A DNA stretch of 64,000 bases from positions 62,001 through 126,000 of the forward strand of contig JABVXV010000071.1 of the NCBI GenBank assembly GCA_013365325.1, given 5' to 3'. Below are positions 38,545 through 52,095 of the stretch, in pieces (position 1 is the first letter of the stretch; each line of letters opens with the position of its first letter). The DNA comes from Dipetalonema caudispina. Taxonomy: Eukaryota; Nematoda; Chromadorea; Rhabditida; Onchocercidae. The notes under the pieces are model-generated. The model saw only the letters and a list, made by a program, of their open reading frames with translations. It was not told the origin of the DNA and ran no database searches. Both the position numbers and the translations under genes were made by a program.

Positions 38545-41341
38545 ATGAAGTCCGTAGGATCGCGTAGACTTTTCAGTTATATCGATAGTAAGTTATTACA
38601 GGAAATACTGAATGATGGAATGCTCTCTATTGGACTTGTCATGGGACATGAGCTTCAATTATTCGATGCCCTTGCTGTTGTATCATCGGAGAAAGAACCA
38701 GCCACTTGTACAATGGTCGCTGAAAAAGCCGACATGAAAGAACGGTAGTGTCACATTGTAAACTTTTGATGTAACTAATTTGTTAATTTAAAATTTCGAG
38801 TTGGAAGATTTTAGCTATATACGCGAATGGTTATGTCTTATGGCCTGTGGTAAGATTATTGAAGTGGATGATAGTGGAGAAAAATTCTGGATTAGAGAGG
38901 ATCGTATGAACGATCTTTGTGGCGATAAAGCGAATGTATTTCTCGTCATCCAACAATGTGTCCTTATGTGTGCTAAAGCGTACCCTACTGTCATCGAGCT
39001 CTTCAGAAAAGATGGACCACTAGGTAAATTAGTTTGTTTTGTTGAAGGTCCTTATAAAAATCGCTTTCGAAGCATAAAAAAATCGCTCTAGGCATTGTGT
39101 TTGTATGTTTGGTTTACTCATCGTAAACAGATGCATTTTAGAATTACTTTGATAGGACAAAGCACATTCACAATATCACTTTCATATAGCATTCCATCTC
39201 TCCCTTAATTGCTTCCCACGTTCTTCACCTTTTCCTTCTTTTTTAGCCCAAATCACAGGTGCTTGTATATTGATGTTATCACTTTTTCCACCTGTTTGCT
39301 TCTGAATATTATTGCAGTGCAAGCACATCAAAACGCTGGTACGGCTTCCCTACTTACTGCAGTTGTTTTAATTTTGTGCTGGAGCTATCAAACCTTTTAT
39401 TACTTGAAGGAAATTTCAAATTTGAAGTAAAAAATTGAGTAGTAGTAGCTCATTACGTGAATATTACTTATTTTTAATTTTCCATTGTTCCTACAAGTCT
39501 TCCATAGCTTAATTTTTGATACCTGATAAAGTGCAATAATTTATAGAATTTGCAAGCAAAATGAAGGCAAGTAGACCATGCTGTTAATTGAAAATATTTT
39601 CAGGGATGGACAACAAAATGTTCGATGAATTTGATAAAACTATGGCATCAATTTCGGAAGCTGCACATAAAGAAAATATCATCAGCAAATTTGTACCTGC
39701 AACAGAGATGCAGAACAAACTGGAAGAGGGTGGAATTCATGTTCTTGATGTAGGTTGTGGTCGAGGAATGCATATTGCAGAATTAGGTACAATTTTTCTA
39801 TCTGCACCAGTATCACCAGGATCAACAGCACCGTGCTTGAAGCATATGCTTGATCTATTTGCGATTACACTGTTGGTAATCCTTAACATTAGGAAATGAC
39901 TTCTAATAGTTTTTAGGAAGTCATTACCCAAAATGTTTTTTCACGGGAATCGATCTTTCGCTCGAAGCCGTTGTTGGAGCGAACAAGAAAAGAGACGAAG
40001 CTAATGCTGGCCTCGACAATGTGTCGTACATGCAAATGAATGGTCAAATGATGAAGGATGAATGGACAGAGAAGTTTGACTGGGTGATGATGTTTGACGC
40101 TTGTCACGACCAAATGAGACCTGATCGCGTAGGCATTTTCTTTCAGTTTATTGCCATTTCTTTTTAATGATAGATTGTACTGGGTAAGTTTTAGGTTAAA
40201 AGATTTGCGGTAAATTAAAGAAAGAACTTCATAGTTTAGTGCTTGAAAGAGATATATCGTGTTCTGAAACCAAATGGTCTATTTTCGATGTTTGAAACTG
40301 ATGGTACAGGCAACGTTTATAAAGACAAGGAAATGGAATTATCCACATTCATGTATGGCGTGTCGCTGTCACATTGTCTTCCAGTCGGAATGAACTCTGA
40401 AGGTAAACATTGTCGTTTTACCTGTATAAATCACGATAATGTGAAATTGCCTAACTGAATATTTCCTTATTTTTTATAACCGGAAGTTCTGTCGAATATC
40501 TGACTTCTCGTCGTGGATTAAAGATCAGAATTTCCCAGTGTCGTGAAACCAAACGGTATAGAATATCAGGAAGACTTAGCAGCTTCTATTAAGTCATTCA
40601 TTGTACTTATCGATCTTGTTGATGAATAGCCGTGAAAGCAATGAATAAATAAACCTTTTATTTGTTTTTGAGCATTTTTTAAAATTTTTTTGCAAAAGAA
40701 CATGCAGAACATCTTCACAAGAGCTATGTGGTTTTCAAGCTTGTTCTCGTTTAATAGCAGCTTTCCGGACTGCTTTAAAACATCTCAGTTCGGATTACTT
40801 TGTTCCTTCTTTTCTTTTGTATATGTTCAGTGGCATTAAAAGCGAAAACTGACTCTATAGTTGTAGGATCAAAATTCGACATACTTCGTTGAAATCTTGT
40901 CACAAGTAACTGCTGATCATCAGTGACTGAGCAGGACATTGAAAGGTCTTCTAGATTATTCTTTCATTCATGATCATTTTGGCGATAGGAATATTGAATT
41001 GTCGAAAATCTAACACCAAGTTTTTTTTCGGTAGAGATAGAAAATGCTCGTCTTGGAGTTATGTTCGAATTTCCATATATCACAATGAAATTCAAAATCT
41101 TCAGCAGTGTACTCAAGCGTTAGGCGCAATTGTAGTTGTTGGTAACTGATTTGCATAATTTACTTTCGCATCACTCAAATCTAATTCACTGTAATTTTCA
41201 GATGCAATGGGACTCGGTGCAATGTGGGGACGTGAAAAAGCTAAACAACTGCTTGCTGATGCTGGCTTTGAGAAAATTGAAATTCGTCCAAATCCTTTTT
41301 CAAAATTTCGTTCGAACATTCTCTATTTATGTCGCAAATGA
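38545..41341 (+). CDS. SAM-dependent methyltransferase, winged-helix plus Rossmann (Rv2258c-like)
   Basis: Small-molecule class I methyltransferase of the type with an N-terminal winged-helix dimerisation domain and a C-terminal Rossmann domain; nematodes have several paralogues of unknown substrate. Exons: 38545-38744, 38815-39023, 39604-39786, 39917-40128, 40240-40402, 41202-41341; 368 residues, all phases consistent. The N-terminal half contains GLVMGHELQLFDAL and MKER/YIREWL, joined across the first intron. SAM motif I is VLDVGCGRG starting at about Val183, motif II GIDLS, then WVMMFDACHD, and EIYRVLKPNGLFSMFE as the post-motif strand. The ATG follows a TTGTAG acceptor by 22 bases, compatible with trans-splicing. 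AATAAA at 41364-41369 is 22 bases after the stop. Substrate is unknown. Confidence 0.87.
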
Positions 41342-42219
41342 ATATATTCATTTATTCTTGTCAAATAAAGGACCGATTTGCAATCTTCGAATAATACTCG
41401 ACAATCAAAAGATAGCAGAGTGTATCACAATTCCTTGGATATTCAGCTTAACCATTCTTTATTCATAGAGTAACATTTCATTTACTGGTAATGGTTCATA
41501 GTTTGTAGAAACCTAAACGATAGATGAAGCATAGTGATTAAAAGAGGTACTCTGCTAAATGATCATGATTATCCTATACTTCTTATTAAGAGTGATAAAT
41601 TCCCCAGGCAGGAGATTTCAAAAGGGAAACAGTATGCGAGTTGTTCTGATTTCTTGCTTTTCCCTCTCCTCTATTTGTTTTGTTCCGTCATAGTATTTCT
41701 AATTGGTAACGGTTAGAAATTCTGTTGCATTGTGGATGGCTATATTTTCTTTTTCCTCCTTGCTTTTAAACATGACGGAACTAAACAAAAGTTTTAATTA
41801 TTGGCTATTATGAAGTTAGTCAAACAGCGGAAACGTGTTAAATGAATAAAAGCGACGGAAATGTTGCACAGAATTATAGCAGGAGGTTATTATGTTGCAA
41901 ATCAGGTTTGTAGGTGCAATGCTGCATGAAAAATGATAGTAGATGAAGAAAAATGTATACGTAAAGAGTTTGATCAAAATGAAAAGGATGATGGAGAAGT
42001 GAATCAAATTTCTACCTGAACATATTTTACCCGAAAACGTCTTTCAATCAAACTATCATTTGAATGTTCAAGGGCGGAGCAGCCTCTCAATTGTCTGATA
42101 TGTGTAGTTGATCGATAGATATATTTATACATTTATTTATATATAAATACAAATCATACATATTCATTATGTAGTGTTTAAAGGTAAATTGTATAGTTCA
42201 CTTAAGATACATATTTCAA
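41342..42219. other. Spacer between methyltransferase and SDR genes
   Basis: About 0.9 kb with the methyltransferase poly(A) signal near its left end and TA-rich sequence just before the next ATG. No other feature recognised. Confidence 0.5.
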
Positions 42220-45200
42220 ATGGCAACCAATCATCGTCGACAGCAGTCTGTTCTCATCACTGGGGCAAATCAGGGAATAGGTTTGCCACATTTTATCATC
42301 ATTTTAGTAATAAATTCTGGCCAAGATTTTTATTTGAATATAAAATTATTAAATTTTTTACCATATCAATTCCCACTGAAATGTAAGCTTCGCGTTTTTC
42401 TTTACATTCATTATAAAGGTCTTATGGAGGAAAATAGCCTAAAATTTTAATATTCCAGAGGTGAATTGAAAACGTATTCTAGTGTTGTGTCGAAAGCATC
42501 GGAAGTAGAACTTCAAATGATTTTTAATAAAATCTAATTATGACTAATAGTTGTCCGCTTAGACATCGATAGCGATCAATTCGTATGGAATCAGTTATTT
42601 GTTAAAATGAAAACCAATAATAAACTTTATGAAGCTCTATCAATCATAGATAGACATTAATAGATCCAGTCAAAGAGTACAATATCAAATTTAAAACATC
42701 AGAATTGTTCGGATGTAAGATGCATAACGTACCGTGTTGATAACCTGGACATTATTCTCTTTATGAAGGCTCATGCTGTCAACTGCTTAACTGATTATTT
42801 TAATCAATTTGGAGATTAAATTACTGAAACAAATAAGTAATAGCATACAGATTGAATAAAAGGTTGAAATATATGTTTAGGCTATCATACAGCATTGCAA
42901 CTATGTGCTAAAGGGTATCACGTTACCATTGCATGTCGTAATATTGATAAGGCAAAAAATGCCTGTGCATCTATTATTAAGCGATTGGTTTGTGATTTTA
43001 TTTTGTTACTTTCATCTAATTTTCTTCTAGATTTGTTTAATTTTAATAATAAATTATGGTGTTATTGAACAAGTAGTCGTACAAAAAAGCTTAATATTTT
43101 TAAGCTTTCTTTTTAGAAAAATTTCTACTTTTAAATTGTTTAAAAAGAGATAGCGAAAGTAAAGAGTTAAAACAAAATGGTATGAAATGGGTAAAGTTTT
43201 GTTTCCTAGACCATACTACTTGTGATACTTATTTACACTTCTATCAGTTGCATAGAATAAAGAAAAATACTCACCGTGCAATGTTTTGTGTTATAATCTT
43301 AAAAAACTTCAAATATTTTTCAGGGTAATAATGCCTCCATTGATTTCATTATCATTGATCTGAGTGAATTATTATCAGTTTCAAAAAGTGTTAGTATGAT
43401 TACTGCTCAGAAGAGGTGAACGTTTCTCTATGTTGTAGAACAAAGAGATGAAGAAATTTCAACTTTTCAATGTTTCAAACTTTCACAATCTTTTCGAATC
43501 TTCAGATTTTTTTTAATAAAGAAACCAAGTGCAATGCTTGAGCTAAACACAAAAAATAAAAGAAGTTTGCTTGAGAAAGCTATAAAAACGAATTTAAATT
43601 TAGTAATTAGTTGCGTAATTAGCAATAACTAGTAGAAAAATTTCTAGCTTGAGTTCATTTTCATTCTTTTCCTTAGTATTTTACCCGTTTACCATCGAAT
43701 TGCTGTGATGCAACTGTATAGAAAAGGCTCGTAATGTGGCTATCTAAACCTCGAAATTATTTGTTTAATCTATCCATTAAAAAAGCAACTTTTATTATCT
43801 TGAAAATTATTGACCGGAACATACTGCACTGTAAAAATGAATACGGTAAATATTGTCATTTAGGAAGGTGAAAAGATTTTCTTCTATAATAAGATACTAT
43901 CAATTATTATTGACATCTGTCAGTGATTAATTGATGATGAATTTTTGCAGATGCTATGATATAATCATTTTAAATGCTGGTGTATTATTACCAAAAAGAT
44001 GTAAAACAAAGGATGGATTTGATACTACATTCCAGGTGTAGCACTTTTATTACTTTACAGCTTTCTCATTAATTCATGAATTATTCATATTTTAAAATTG
44101 ATGGTGTATATTTAAAAAGAAAATCTTATGTTATCAGGATAAAATGACACTTCTACTAAGTAGTCACTTAAATTATTTTCGGCTTATTCATTTGGAAAAC
44201 TTAGTTTGTCACAAGTGCTGTTATTACACAAATCCTTCATGAAGAACATCAATGCAGGAATAATCGCAAGTTTTTATAGAATTGTATTAAGTGCAAATTT
44301 CAGGTGAATTATTTGGCACAGTTTTACCTGTTGAACGAACTGATAGGTGTTGCAACGCCCAAAGAAGGAGTCAAAATTATTGCACTTACGTCTATTTTGT
44401 ACAAGTAAAAATTCATGCATAATTCATTGAAAGAATAGCATGGGATAGGGAACGAAATGTTGAAATATGAAGGAAACATAAATCGAAATTATTATAATCA
44501 GAAAAAAAAAAAACTAAAATTGTCTTAATGTTTGATCTTTTCTTATTCTAATTTTATCGTTGGCTAATTTTATAAAATGTGAGGATTGGACGAGAACAGG
44601 AACCGAACAATTAAACTCTATAAACAAATAGAAAGAAAGAGAGAGAGCGAATGACTGTTCTTTTTTTTTTTTTTTTTTTGTTATAAATCTTAACACTGTT
44701 CAAGACTGCCCTCTATTTTGATCAAATGTTCAGAAAATTTGTAAAAACGATTTATGAGCACTATTAAACATGGATATCTTGAACGAAGATTACGGTACAA
44801 GTTATTAAACGATTTCATTCAATTCATTTGCTAATTGAATTGTTCATAGCTGAAATAGGATTTCATTGGAGAGTAAATGGATATTGCAGTTTTTGAAGAT
44901 ATCAATGAAATCATTAAATATTCCGGAAATTTATGTGTTTTATTCGAAATTTTTAAAAAAATTTTATTCACTCACTTCGGGTCGAAAGTGGGTTGATTTA
45001 TTTTATCGGTATTTATCCATTGAACAAAGTGCAAACAAATTATACAGTGCAACCAAAACAGGAAACGTTTTTATTTATGGTGAACTCGAATTTGCCAAAT
45101 CTTCGTTGTACTCGTACCAGATTTATCGTCAAAAAAAAGGGCATTCGAATCCCCATCCATTCTTCTTTCTTTAAGAACAGATCCATTTTCAAACGCTTCC

Positions 45201-46273
45201 TTGGATTTTTAACTAAATATGATTTGCGGAGATATTCGATACTTTCAGAATTTGAATTAATTATATAGTAAAATTTGAAGAAGTTTTTTCCGAATGATTC
45301 AAATGAATCACCTTATTGGTATGTTGTAAGACTTGTTTTAATTAATTCTGATTAAAATCCCTAAATTGAGAAATAATGAACTTCAATTTACAATTGATTT
45401 AGATTTCTGTGTCCGAAGATATCTTCGAAGCGTGATCGCTTACAGAAAATGTTCTCACCGGCGAGTAGTACTTCCGGATGGCTTAGCTATGCCAGGTCGT
45501 CTTTCTCACTGTCATTATTTATACGAGTGATATGATATTTTCTAAATATAAAAAAAAAGTCAATAAATGGCGAAGCAGGTTGTACTAAATGTTGCATATT
45601 GTGCAGGTCAAAGTTAGCAACAGCATTGTTGGCTTGTTACCTTGATCGTATCGAAGGGATCCAAGCAATTGCTGTTCATCCTGGTGCTATAAGCACATCG
45701 CTTAGTAGCAATATTTCGCCGCTGATGCGAAAAATTTTAAAGACTGTGCATGTATCCCGATTTCTTTCTCGAGTCGTACGTCTTTATTTATTGTTAATTT
45801 CATTAATTTTGAGCAGACGAATTAAATTCTAGTTAAAAAAATTTACGAACCGAATGCATTTTATGAAAAATTCTTTGTAGTAACTGCAAATTCTGAACTC
45901 TATCTAGACTTCAAAATAATTTTTCGATTTCACTTTTGAATTTCCGCTCATATGCTTTTCTTATTCTACGATATAATGTAACCATGTAGACTTTCAATTC
46001 AAAAAAAAAAAAAACATTCTTGAAACCTAAAAGAAAGAATTGTTTCAGGAAGATGGAGCACGAAATGTGGTTGAATGTGTTGAAAAAAGCCACTTGCCAA
46101 ATACTTTTCGGAATAGTACCAAATATAACACCGTTCCTGAAAGGATTTCAAGTGAACGAAATGAAATCAATTTGATGATTCTTAGCAAAGAAATGATTGC
46201 AGGTACCATTCCGGATTTCTGCCTCAATCGCATTTTCAGTGTTGTAAATTTGATTCATTCCAGTATTGCTTGA
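42220..46273 (+). CDS. Short-chain dehydrogenase/reductase (retinol dehydrogenase/DHRS-like)
   Basis: Classical NAD(P)-dependent SDR oxidoreductase. Exons: 42220-42280, 42881-42987, 43324-43415, 43951-44035, 44304-44404, 45403-45495, 45607-45775, 46049-46273; 310 residues. The cofactor-binding TGANQGIG (Thr14-Gly21) is split by intron 1. After it come the NADP-pocket-like ACRN, the NAG motif in IILNAGVLLP, the catalytic Ser region (IIALTS) and the active-site YARSK (Tyr178, Lys182), which is split exactly by intron 6. HPGAISTSL follows, as in retinol-dehydrogenase-like SDRs. The donor of intron 6 (GTCGTC) is unusual but phase and motif support it; exon 7 could instead end at 45772. Substrate cannot be inferred. 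The best relatives by eye are RDH11-14/DHRS/WWOX-type enzymes. Confidence 0.85.
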
Positions 46274-47642
46274 AATTTTTACATAATTTTTCATAAAAAA
46301 ATGAATTCAAATTGTCAAGGAATTTTTTTTTTTTTTTTTTAAGTTAAAAACTTGCTGAATTCCGCTTTATTTTCTTGACCAGGAATATTTTGCTTCTCAT
46401 CATATCACTACTAAAATATCTATGCAATACTTTGATACATTTATTTGTCTACTTCAACCGGATTCAGGTTTCATTATGTGTACAGTTACTTCGTTCTTCT
46501 TCATCATTCATTTGTAATAATAACTTTAGGAAACTCTATTTTTATTGTCTGCAAAAATACACAGTGTTGAAAATAATTTCCAGATAAGGATAGGATTATA
46601 TTTGTCTGGTCATTTTGCATTTATCTTCCTTTCCAATTCTTATTGTTTGTAACAGATAAAATGAAAATAGTGATAAGAAACTATTTCCAAGTAATTTTTG
46701 AGAAAGACATTTGAAGTAAATTTGGTATGAGATTATTTTCTGAGAATATATATATATATATCATACTATTACGAATCTATGAAAAGCGAAAGGAAAAGTA
46801 TCCTAAATGTAATAACAAAGTGCCAGCAACATAAATCGTATCAAAGGTATCATCAGTCAATCTACAATTTGGTACCAATCAAATAATTTCCCGATATGTG
46901 TACATCTTCATGAGAAATCTTGCATGTGTAAAGCATTGATCACTGTTTAAGGCTGTTTATTTAGCTATATATTATTAATTGGCTTTTTTTCAACACTATT
47001 AAGACTATGTGATTAAGAAAAAAATCCAATATTTTATAACGATTTCAAGCAACAAATTGAATAAGTCGAAATTAAAGAATGCGAAAATCAACACTTCCAG
47101 TTACATGTAAAATGACAAGAAACTGATCAATTATTGAATATCTGATAATTAATAATCTTATCGCTATTTGTTCAATAGTTATCACTCCATTTTACAGTCA
47201 GATAGATATTTTTATCAACTTCTTGTGGGAGGATTATACATAGAAATAACAACGATAAACAAATTTTTTTTCCTGCTAGTTTCTGTTAGTATTTTCAACA
47301 AGTTTACAATTATCGTTCATGCCTTTAAGGCACCGAAGGATATGAAAATACAGCAATTGCTTCAATTTATTCGAATGTAAATTCATTTGTTATGCCTTAT
47401 GTGCTATAAAAGCTGTACGTTATACGAAGAATATTATTTATTTTAGTCGCAAATAATTCCCAATCAATTGTTAATTGCTTGATAATATGTGACAATGATT
47501 TTCTTCAGTTATGATGAATAAACTTAATTAATGATAGGAAAAGAATGAATTGTGAAACGATTTAAGACATCAAATTTTCATAATTTCCCGACGAACACTC
47601 GCTTCATTCCCTTCTCACGTAAGTGATCTAGCTGTCGTGAAT
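46274..47642. other. Spacer between SDR and FAHD1 genes
   Basis: About 1.4 kb of AT-rich sequence with a short (AT)n tract at about 46746-46762. No supported coding region. Confidence 0.5.
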
Positions 47643-47725
47643 ATGATGGGACAATTGTCAAATTTCCGTATTGTTGGCAAGAAGATTGTTTGTGTTGGTA
47701 GAAATTATAAGGTATGTCATCTTTA

Positions 47726-47776
<51 letters not shown>

Positions 47777-48625
47777 CAGTATGTTCACTTTTGTGAATGA
47801 GGATGAAGTTCGTAAGAGTTTAATGAATGGATGGATTTTATAGGAGCATGCATTGGAATTGGGAAACACGATACCGAAAATACCATTGTTTTTCGTGAAA
47901 TCAACAAACAGTTATGTGTCACAAGGACAACCTATCGTCCCACCACCTGGTTGTAAGATATTACATCAAGAAGTGGAACTCGGTGTAATTTTCAGCAAGA
48001 CAGCGAAAAATATTCCATCTTCGCAAGCATTTAACTATATTGGTGGGTACACGGTAGCCTTGGATATGACAGCTCGGGATTTCCAGGTCATTTGTCATCA
48101 GACTATTTTGTATTGGACAAAACAATCCTTCAGTGCTGTCTGAAAGTTCCGGTTTTTCGGTTCCCACTACTTTAATGAACCTTGGAGTAGCGTAATTGCT
48201 GAGCCACTGATGCCAATAATTGATAGCCTTGTGCGGGAAGCTGATTTTAGTAGATCGTAGTTTTTTGGCATACAACTTCTAATTTCTAGGATGAAGCAAA
48301 GAAGGCAGGGACACCTTGGTTCTTGGCGAAATCGTTCGACACCTCATGTCCAGTAGGATCTTTCATCGAAGTTAGCAAAATTCCCAATCCACACGAAGTC
48401 GAGCTATTTTGTCGTATAAATGATGAAGAAAAACAACGCTGTACAACCAACGCCATGATTTTCGATATACCAACTTTAATCGAAGCTTTAACGAAATACG
48501 TCACCATGGAACCAGGTGATATGCTACTAACGGGTACACCACCAGGCGTATCAGCTGTAAAATCTGGCGATTGTATTGAATTTGGTTTAGAAGGTATCGC
48601 ATCGTTTAAATTTTATGTCCAGTAA
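47643..48625 (+). CDS. FAHD1-type acylpyruvase / oxaloacetate decarboxylase
   Basis: Fumarylacetoacetate hydrolase fold enzyme. FAHD1 in animals is mitochondrial and cleaves acylpyruvates and decarboxylates oxaloacetate using Mg2+. Exons: 47643-47711, 47844-48086, 48290-48625; 215 residues, all junctions in phase 0. Matches along the family: IVCVGRNYKEHALELGN, PLFFVKSTNSYV, the metal-binding Glu pair in HQEVELGVIF, GYTVALDMTARDFQ with the Asp ligand, WFLAKSFDTSCPVG, and LLTGTPPGVSAVKSGD near the end. Length fits human FAHD1 (about 220). Two adjacent in-frame ATGs (47643, 47646) could start translation. There is no obvious mitochondrial presequence, as in other FAHD1 proteins, which carry only a short one. 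A pure AT microsatellite sits 18 bases into intron 1. Confidence 0.92.
47730..47773 (+). repeat. (AT)n microsatellite in FAHD1 intron 1
   Basis: About 44 bases of uninterrupted alternating T and A, starting 18 bases after the GTATGT donor. It takes up about a third of this 132-base intron. Confidence 0.95.
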
Positions 48626-50006
48626 AAATCCGGTTTTCCGGTCTAGATTCTTGCCTCTCTCAAGTAAAGAGTGAAAATGAAGACTGAACGGCTATTAATT
48701 TAACGAATGGTCAGCAATTAAATCTAACTTAAACAGGAACGTTTATGCACGATAAATGCGAGTTGCATACTATCATCGTCTGATACAAATACATATAAAC
48801 AGTAAAAGCAGACTACGTATATACAAAAATACAGCATCCGAGTTCGACAATTGCCTTGATCCCTCTTATCATTATTCATCCTAGGCAAGAGACCATTACC
48901 GAATTTTATCAGCGAGGATATGCTCTATAGCAAGAAAATGACAGGGAACACCTTCTGAATACTGAGAGAGGGTGATAATTTCAAGAATTCATTAAATCAC
49001 ATCAGAAGTGCAAGCAAGAGTCTTTCAGCAAGAATTAACTAATAAAACTGACTGCTATCCGTACTCTGGAGTCAGTTAAACAGTAAAAACAGATCTTTTT
49101 TGCATTAAAAACAGGCATAAGAAGATAACGATTAATAAGCAAAAGCAGAGGAAATAAGGAGCGCTGTGAAACGCAACTAAAGGCTGCGTACTTTTACGAC
49201 TACAAACCAGAGTGGAACACTGAAGTAAAACAGAATCCCGCAGAGAACAGCTAAGTAAAAGACAGAAGATGTAACTAATTTGATACAAACATATGGTCAT
49301 TTGAACAGAAACAGATTAAGATAAATTTCCGAGAGAACCGAGATAAGCGATCACTATATACACTGTCATAACTTAATGATTGTGTGATGACAATGTCGAA
49401 TTTTGGCAGAATCTTTTACCGTTATGAGGAAATGATTTCAACCCAATTTTTGGTAAGTGCATAGAAAATATTATGATAACAGGAAACAATTAAAAAGAAG
49501 TTGAATGTATGATAATTATGTATATAAACAGAGATTCTCGCATCAGAAACTGCAGAGCCAATGCACATGAAACCGACTTGAAATGTGAGAGTTTGTTTTT
49601 CCTTAAAGACTTTAATCCTCAAATTACATGTTTGTTTTCACTTGTTTTTCAGAATCCTGCTCCTACACCAATAGCAATGATGAAATAATTTCTTCTTAAA
49701 GTAATTAAGATAATCAAGTAAATGCCAATTCACTGAACCCATATTACAAGCGCAATGTGTAGAAATACGAAATATGACGTCATTATATTTTGCGTCTAGG
49801 GATAGTTTAACGTGGCCCTGTACTGAGGCTGCTGTTGAGAGGAGTATTTATAAATACTGTCGCTGCTGTTAACAATAATTGAAAGCATAAAATCATAAAT
49901 ATATATAATCGTACCGAACCTTCTTCTTCCCCAGTTCTTCTAGTTCTTCTTTCCATTACTATCACCACTAATATGACATTGAATAACGGCTTAACCATTC
50001 ATAAAT
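48626..50006. other. Convergent spacer between FAHD1 and SIAH genes
   Basis: About 1.4 kb receiving the 3' ends of both genes. No coding signal, no clear AATAAA for either gene close to its stop, and no recognised repeat. Confidence 0.5.
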
Positions 50007-52095
50007 TCAAACCATGGATATCGTAACATTGATACCAAGATTACCATTTTCGGCAAACAATTGGGCCGTCTGACTGTCGAATGCCATACAATCTGACAAA
50101 GATATTGCGTGTGCTACACCCTCATGTATGCTACGCGGAGATGCCTCCCAGCTAAAACGACGCCGATGTGTCGCTAATTCAAGCCTGCAAACAGAACAAA
50201 ATTAGAGTTTCACATATACGGCATCCAAAAGAATTTTCTGTTCTGAAATCCAATCCAATTTTCCTTTCACAAACTATCTCTCTATTTGAACAAATTCAAA
50301 GCACCGGTTTTGATTATCCATATTAAAATCCCCCGAGGTATCAAAAAAGCTTCTGAACATAGCCCAATGATGGTTTCTGACTAGTTTACCACAAAGTCCA
50401 AAATTATTTCGCAAACTGAATCAGTCCTATGTCAGATATAAAACTTACCGATACATGAAATTCTCGGATTCTTTTTTAGCGCCAATCAGTTGCACAACAG
50501 CATAAAACATCTGATTACCATCCTGGAACTTCTCCTGTTTTTCTAGAACGAGCATGAAATGATAACCGAAGCAGGACTGCATCATTACCCAGTCTACAGC
50601 ACCAGGTAAGTTGATGTCAGTAGCCAAAAAGACGATATCTTCACCTGTAACTAGTTTCATTCAAATGCTTACTCTTCACAGTTACCATTTTTCAGTGCAG
50701 GAAAACAGATGAGCTTTGACTTATAATTCATGATTAGGAAGCCGAAAAGGCCATGGTTTATCAGAAAAGAAATATAAAAGTCATTTTCCACGAAGCAATA
50801 ACCAACTGTAAGGGCAATTTACAAGTTCTTTTCATTTTCCTTAAACTATTCACAGCAAACAAGCAAAGACACAAAAACATGCTGTGGATAACAACAGGGT
50901 GATAAAATGTCTTCGTTTTCCATAAAATAAACGAAAATGAACTGACCTTGTAGAGTAGTAATAGACTTGTGAACTTTCATAAGATGTCCCATAACTTCCG
51001 AGAGGCTTCCCTGCCACTTGCATGATGCTCCGGGACACGGACAACAATATGGGCTAGAAATATGTACAGTAAAGAATACAAAAGTTCTTGACAAACAAAC
51101 GTAGGAATATTCAACTGTGATGTGCAATGATATCAAAAAATAAGGGTACAGTGCAAGCTTCACAAGCAAATATTATACTTGCCTCTTAGGAGAGATCTAC
51201 ATTTCCCTATAAAAAGGAGGTAGGACCATAAAAGAAGCACAGAAGGCTTACCGAAACTCACAAAGTTCCTCATGCTCCACTTTTTCAACGTGTGAAAATG
51301 TAAGAGGACAGCCTGAGCCAGCAAATTTACAGGGAAACATAACGGTGTTTGCGATCTTTTCCAATACCAAATTTCGAACACTTGCTATAAATGGCACTGG
51401 ATAAATTGCATGGAAGCTTAGCGCAATTATACCAGCTAAAATTTGAAAAAGGATCCGTGCGTCTTTACCCCTTTCCCTGGAAGAAAAAAAACTGCTTTAT
51501 GCAGGAAAAATTTTCTAAATTTTCATTTGAATGATGAAGAAACATACGAACTGGCCCCCTGCAGGTAGGGCAACATGTTAGTTTGGGACGACAATTTCCA
51601 CATACAAGATGACCACTTTGGCACTGCAGATAAGGTGGCATCATGTAATCCATGCAAACTGGGCATTCGAAAACGGATAGCACCTGAAAATAGTATTGCT
51701 AACATCAATACTTTCTGGAGAAAACTTCGATTCTCTACTTACTTAGTACAAGCAAACAGATTGACATCAAGCTCTTAAACCAATAAAAAATCAAAAACCT
51801 CTGGATTAGCGTTATGTGTCACATTATGCGGTGTAGCAACAGCAAATTGAGGTGCTACGCTCTGCGTAGTTACTGAATTTGAAATAGAACCTGAAACAGT
51901 AGGCTTATTTTAACAACAAGTAACTGAGAGAAAGTCAAGATCGAAAAATAAAACGAACGCACCGGATGGTGTGGAACCCTGGACACGTCCGACAGTTTTT
52001 TGTTGTGGCGTCGCAACACCCTGCGTTGGGTTGTTCTGACCGTTCACCGCAGCTGGGGTCGTGCTACTACTTCCCTGCTTAAACTCGTTGCTCAT
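50007..52095 (-). CDS. SIAH-family RING E3 ubiquitin ligase
   Basis: Seven-in-absentia homologue: RING E3 ligase with two zinc fingers and a C-terminal TRAF-like substrate-binding domain. Exons in transcript order: 52095-51963, 51890-51799, 51683-51548, 51384-51252, 51053-50947, 50644-50449, 50184-50007; 324 residues, phases consistent. The first 75 residues are Ser/Thr/Gln/Asn-rich and divergent. The RING (about 82-116) reads [24 protein letters not shown] and CCPTC. The SIAH zinc fingers are [11 protein letters not shown]...[10 protein letters not shown] and [13 protein letters not shown]...HLMKVH. The substrate-binding domain contains [12 protein letters not shown] and [17 protein letters not shown], and the protein ends [10 protein letters not shown]. 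Very close to animal SIAH1 after the N-terminus. Many animal SIAH genes have few introns; this one has six. Confidence 0.95.

Noticed and set aside
38745..38814. Starting methyltransferase exon 2 at 38801 (after CGAG)
   Set aside because: That start is out of phase with exon 1. The acceptor ATTTTAG at 38814 is in phase and restores the family sequence ER-YIREWL.
39209..39430. 73-codon hydrophobic ORF in a methyltransferase intron
   Set aside because: Lies wholly between exons 2 and 3, which join cleanly in phase without it; T-rich composition explains the hydrophobicity.
44866..45268. Overlapping plus-strand ORFs in SDR intron 5
   Set aside because: Exons 5 and 6 join in phase across this stretch; the ORFs carry no SDR motif and overlap in two frames.
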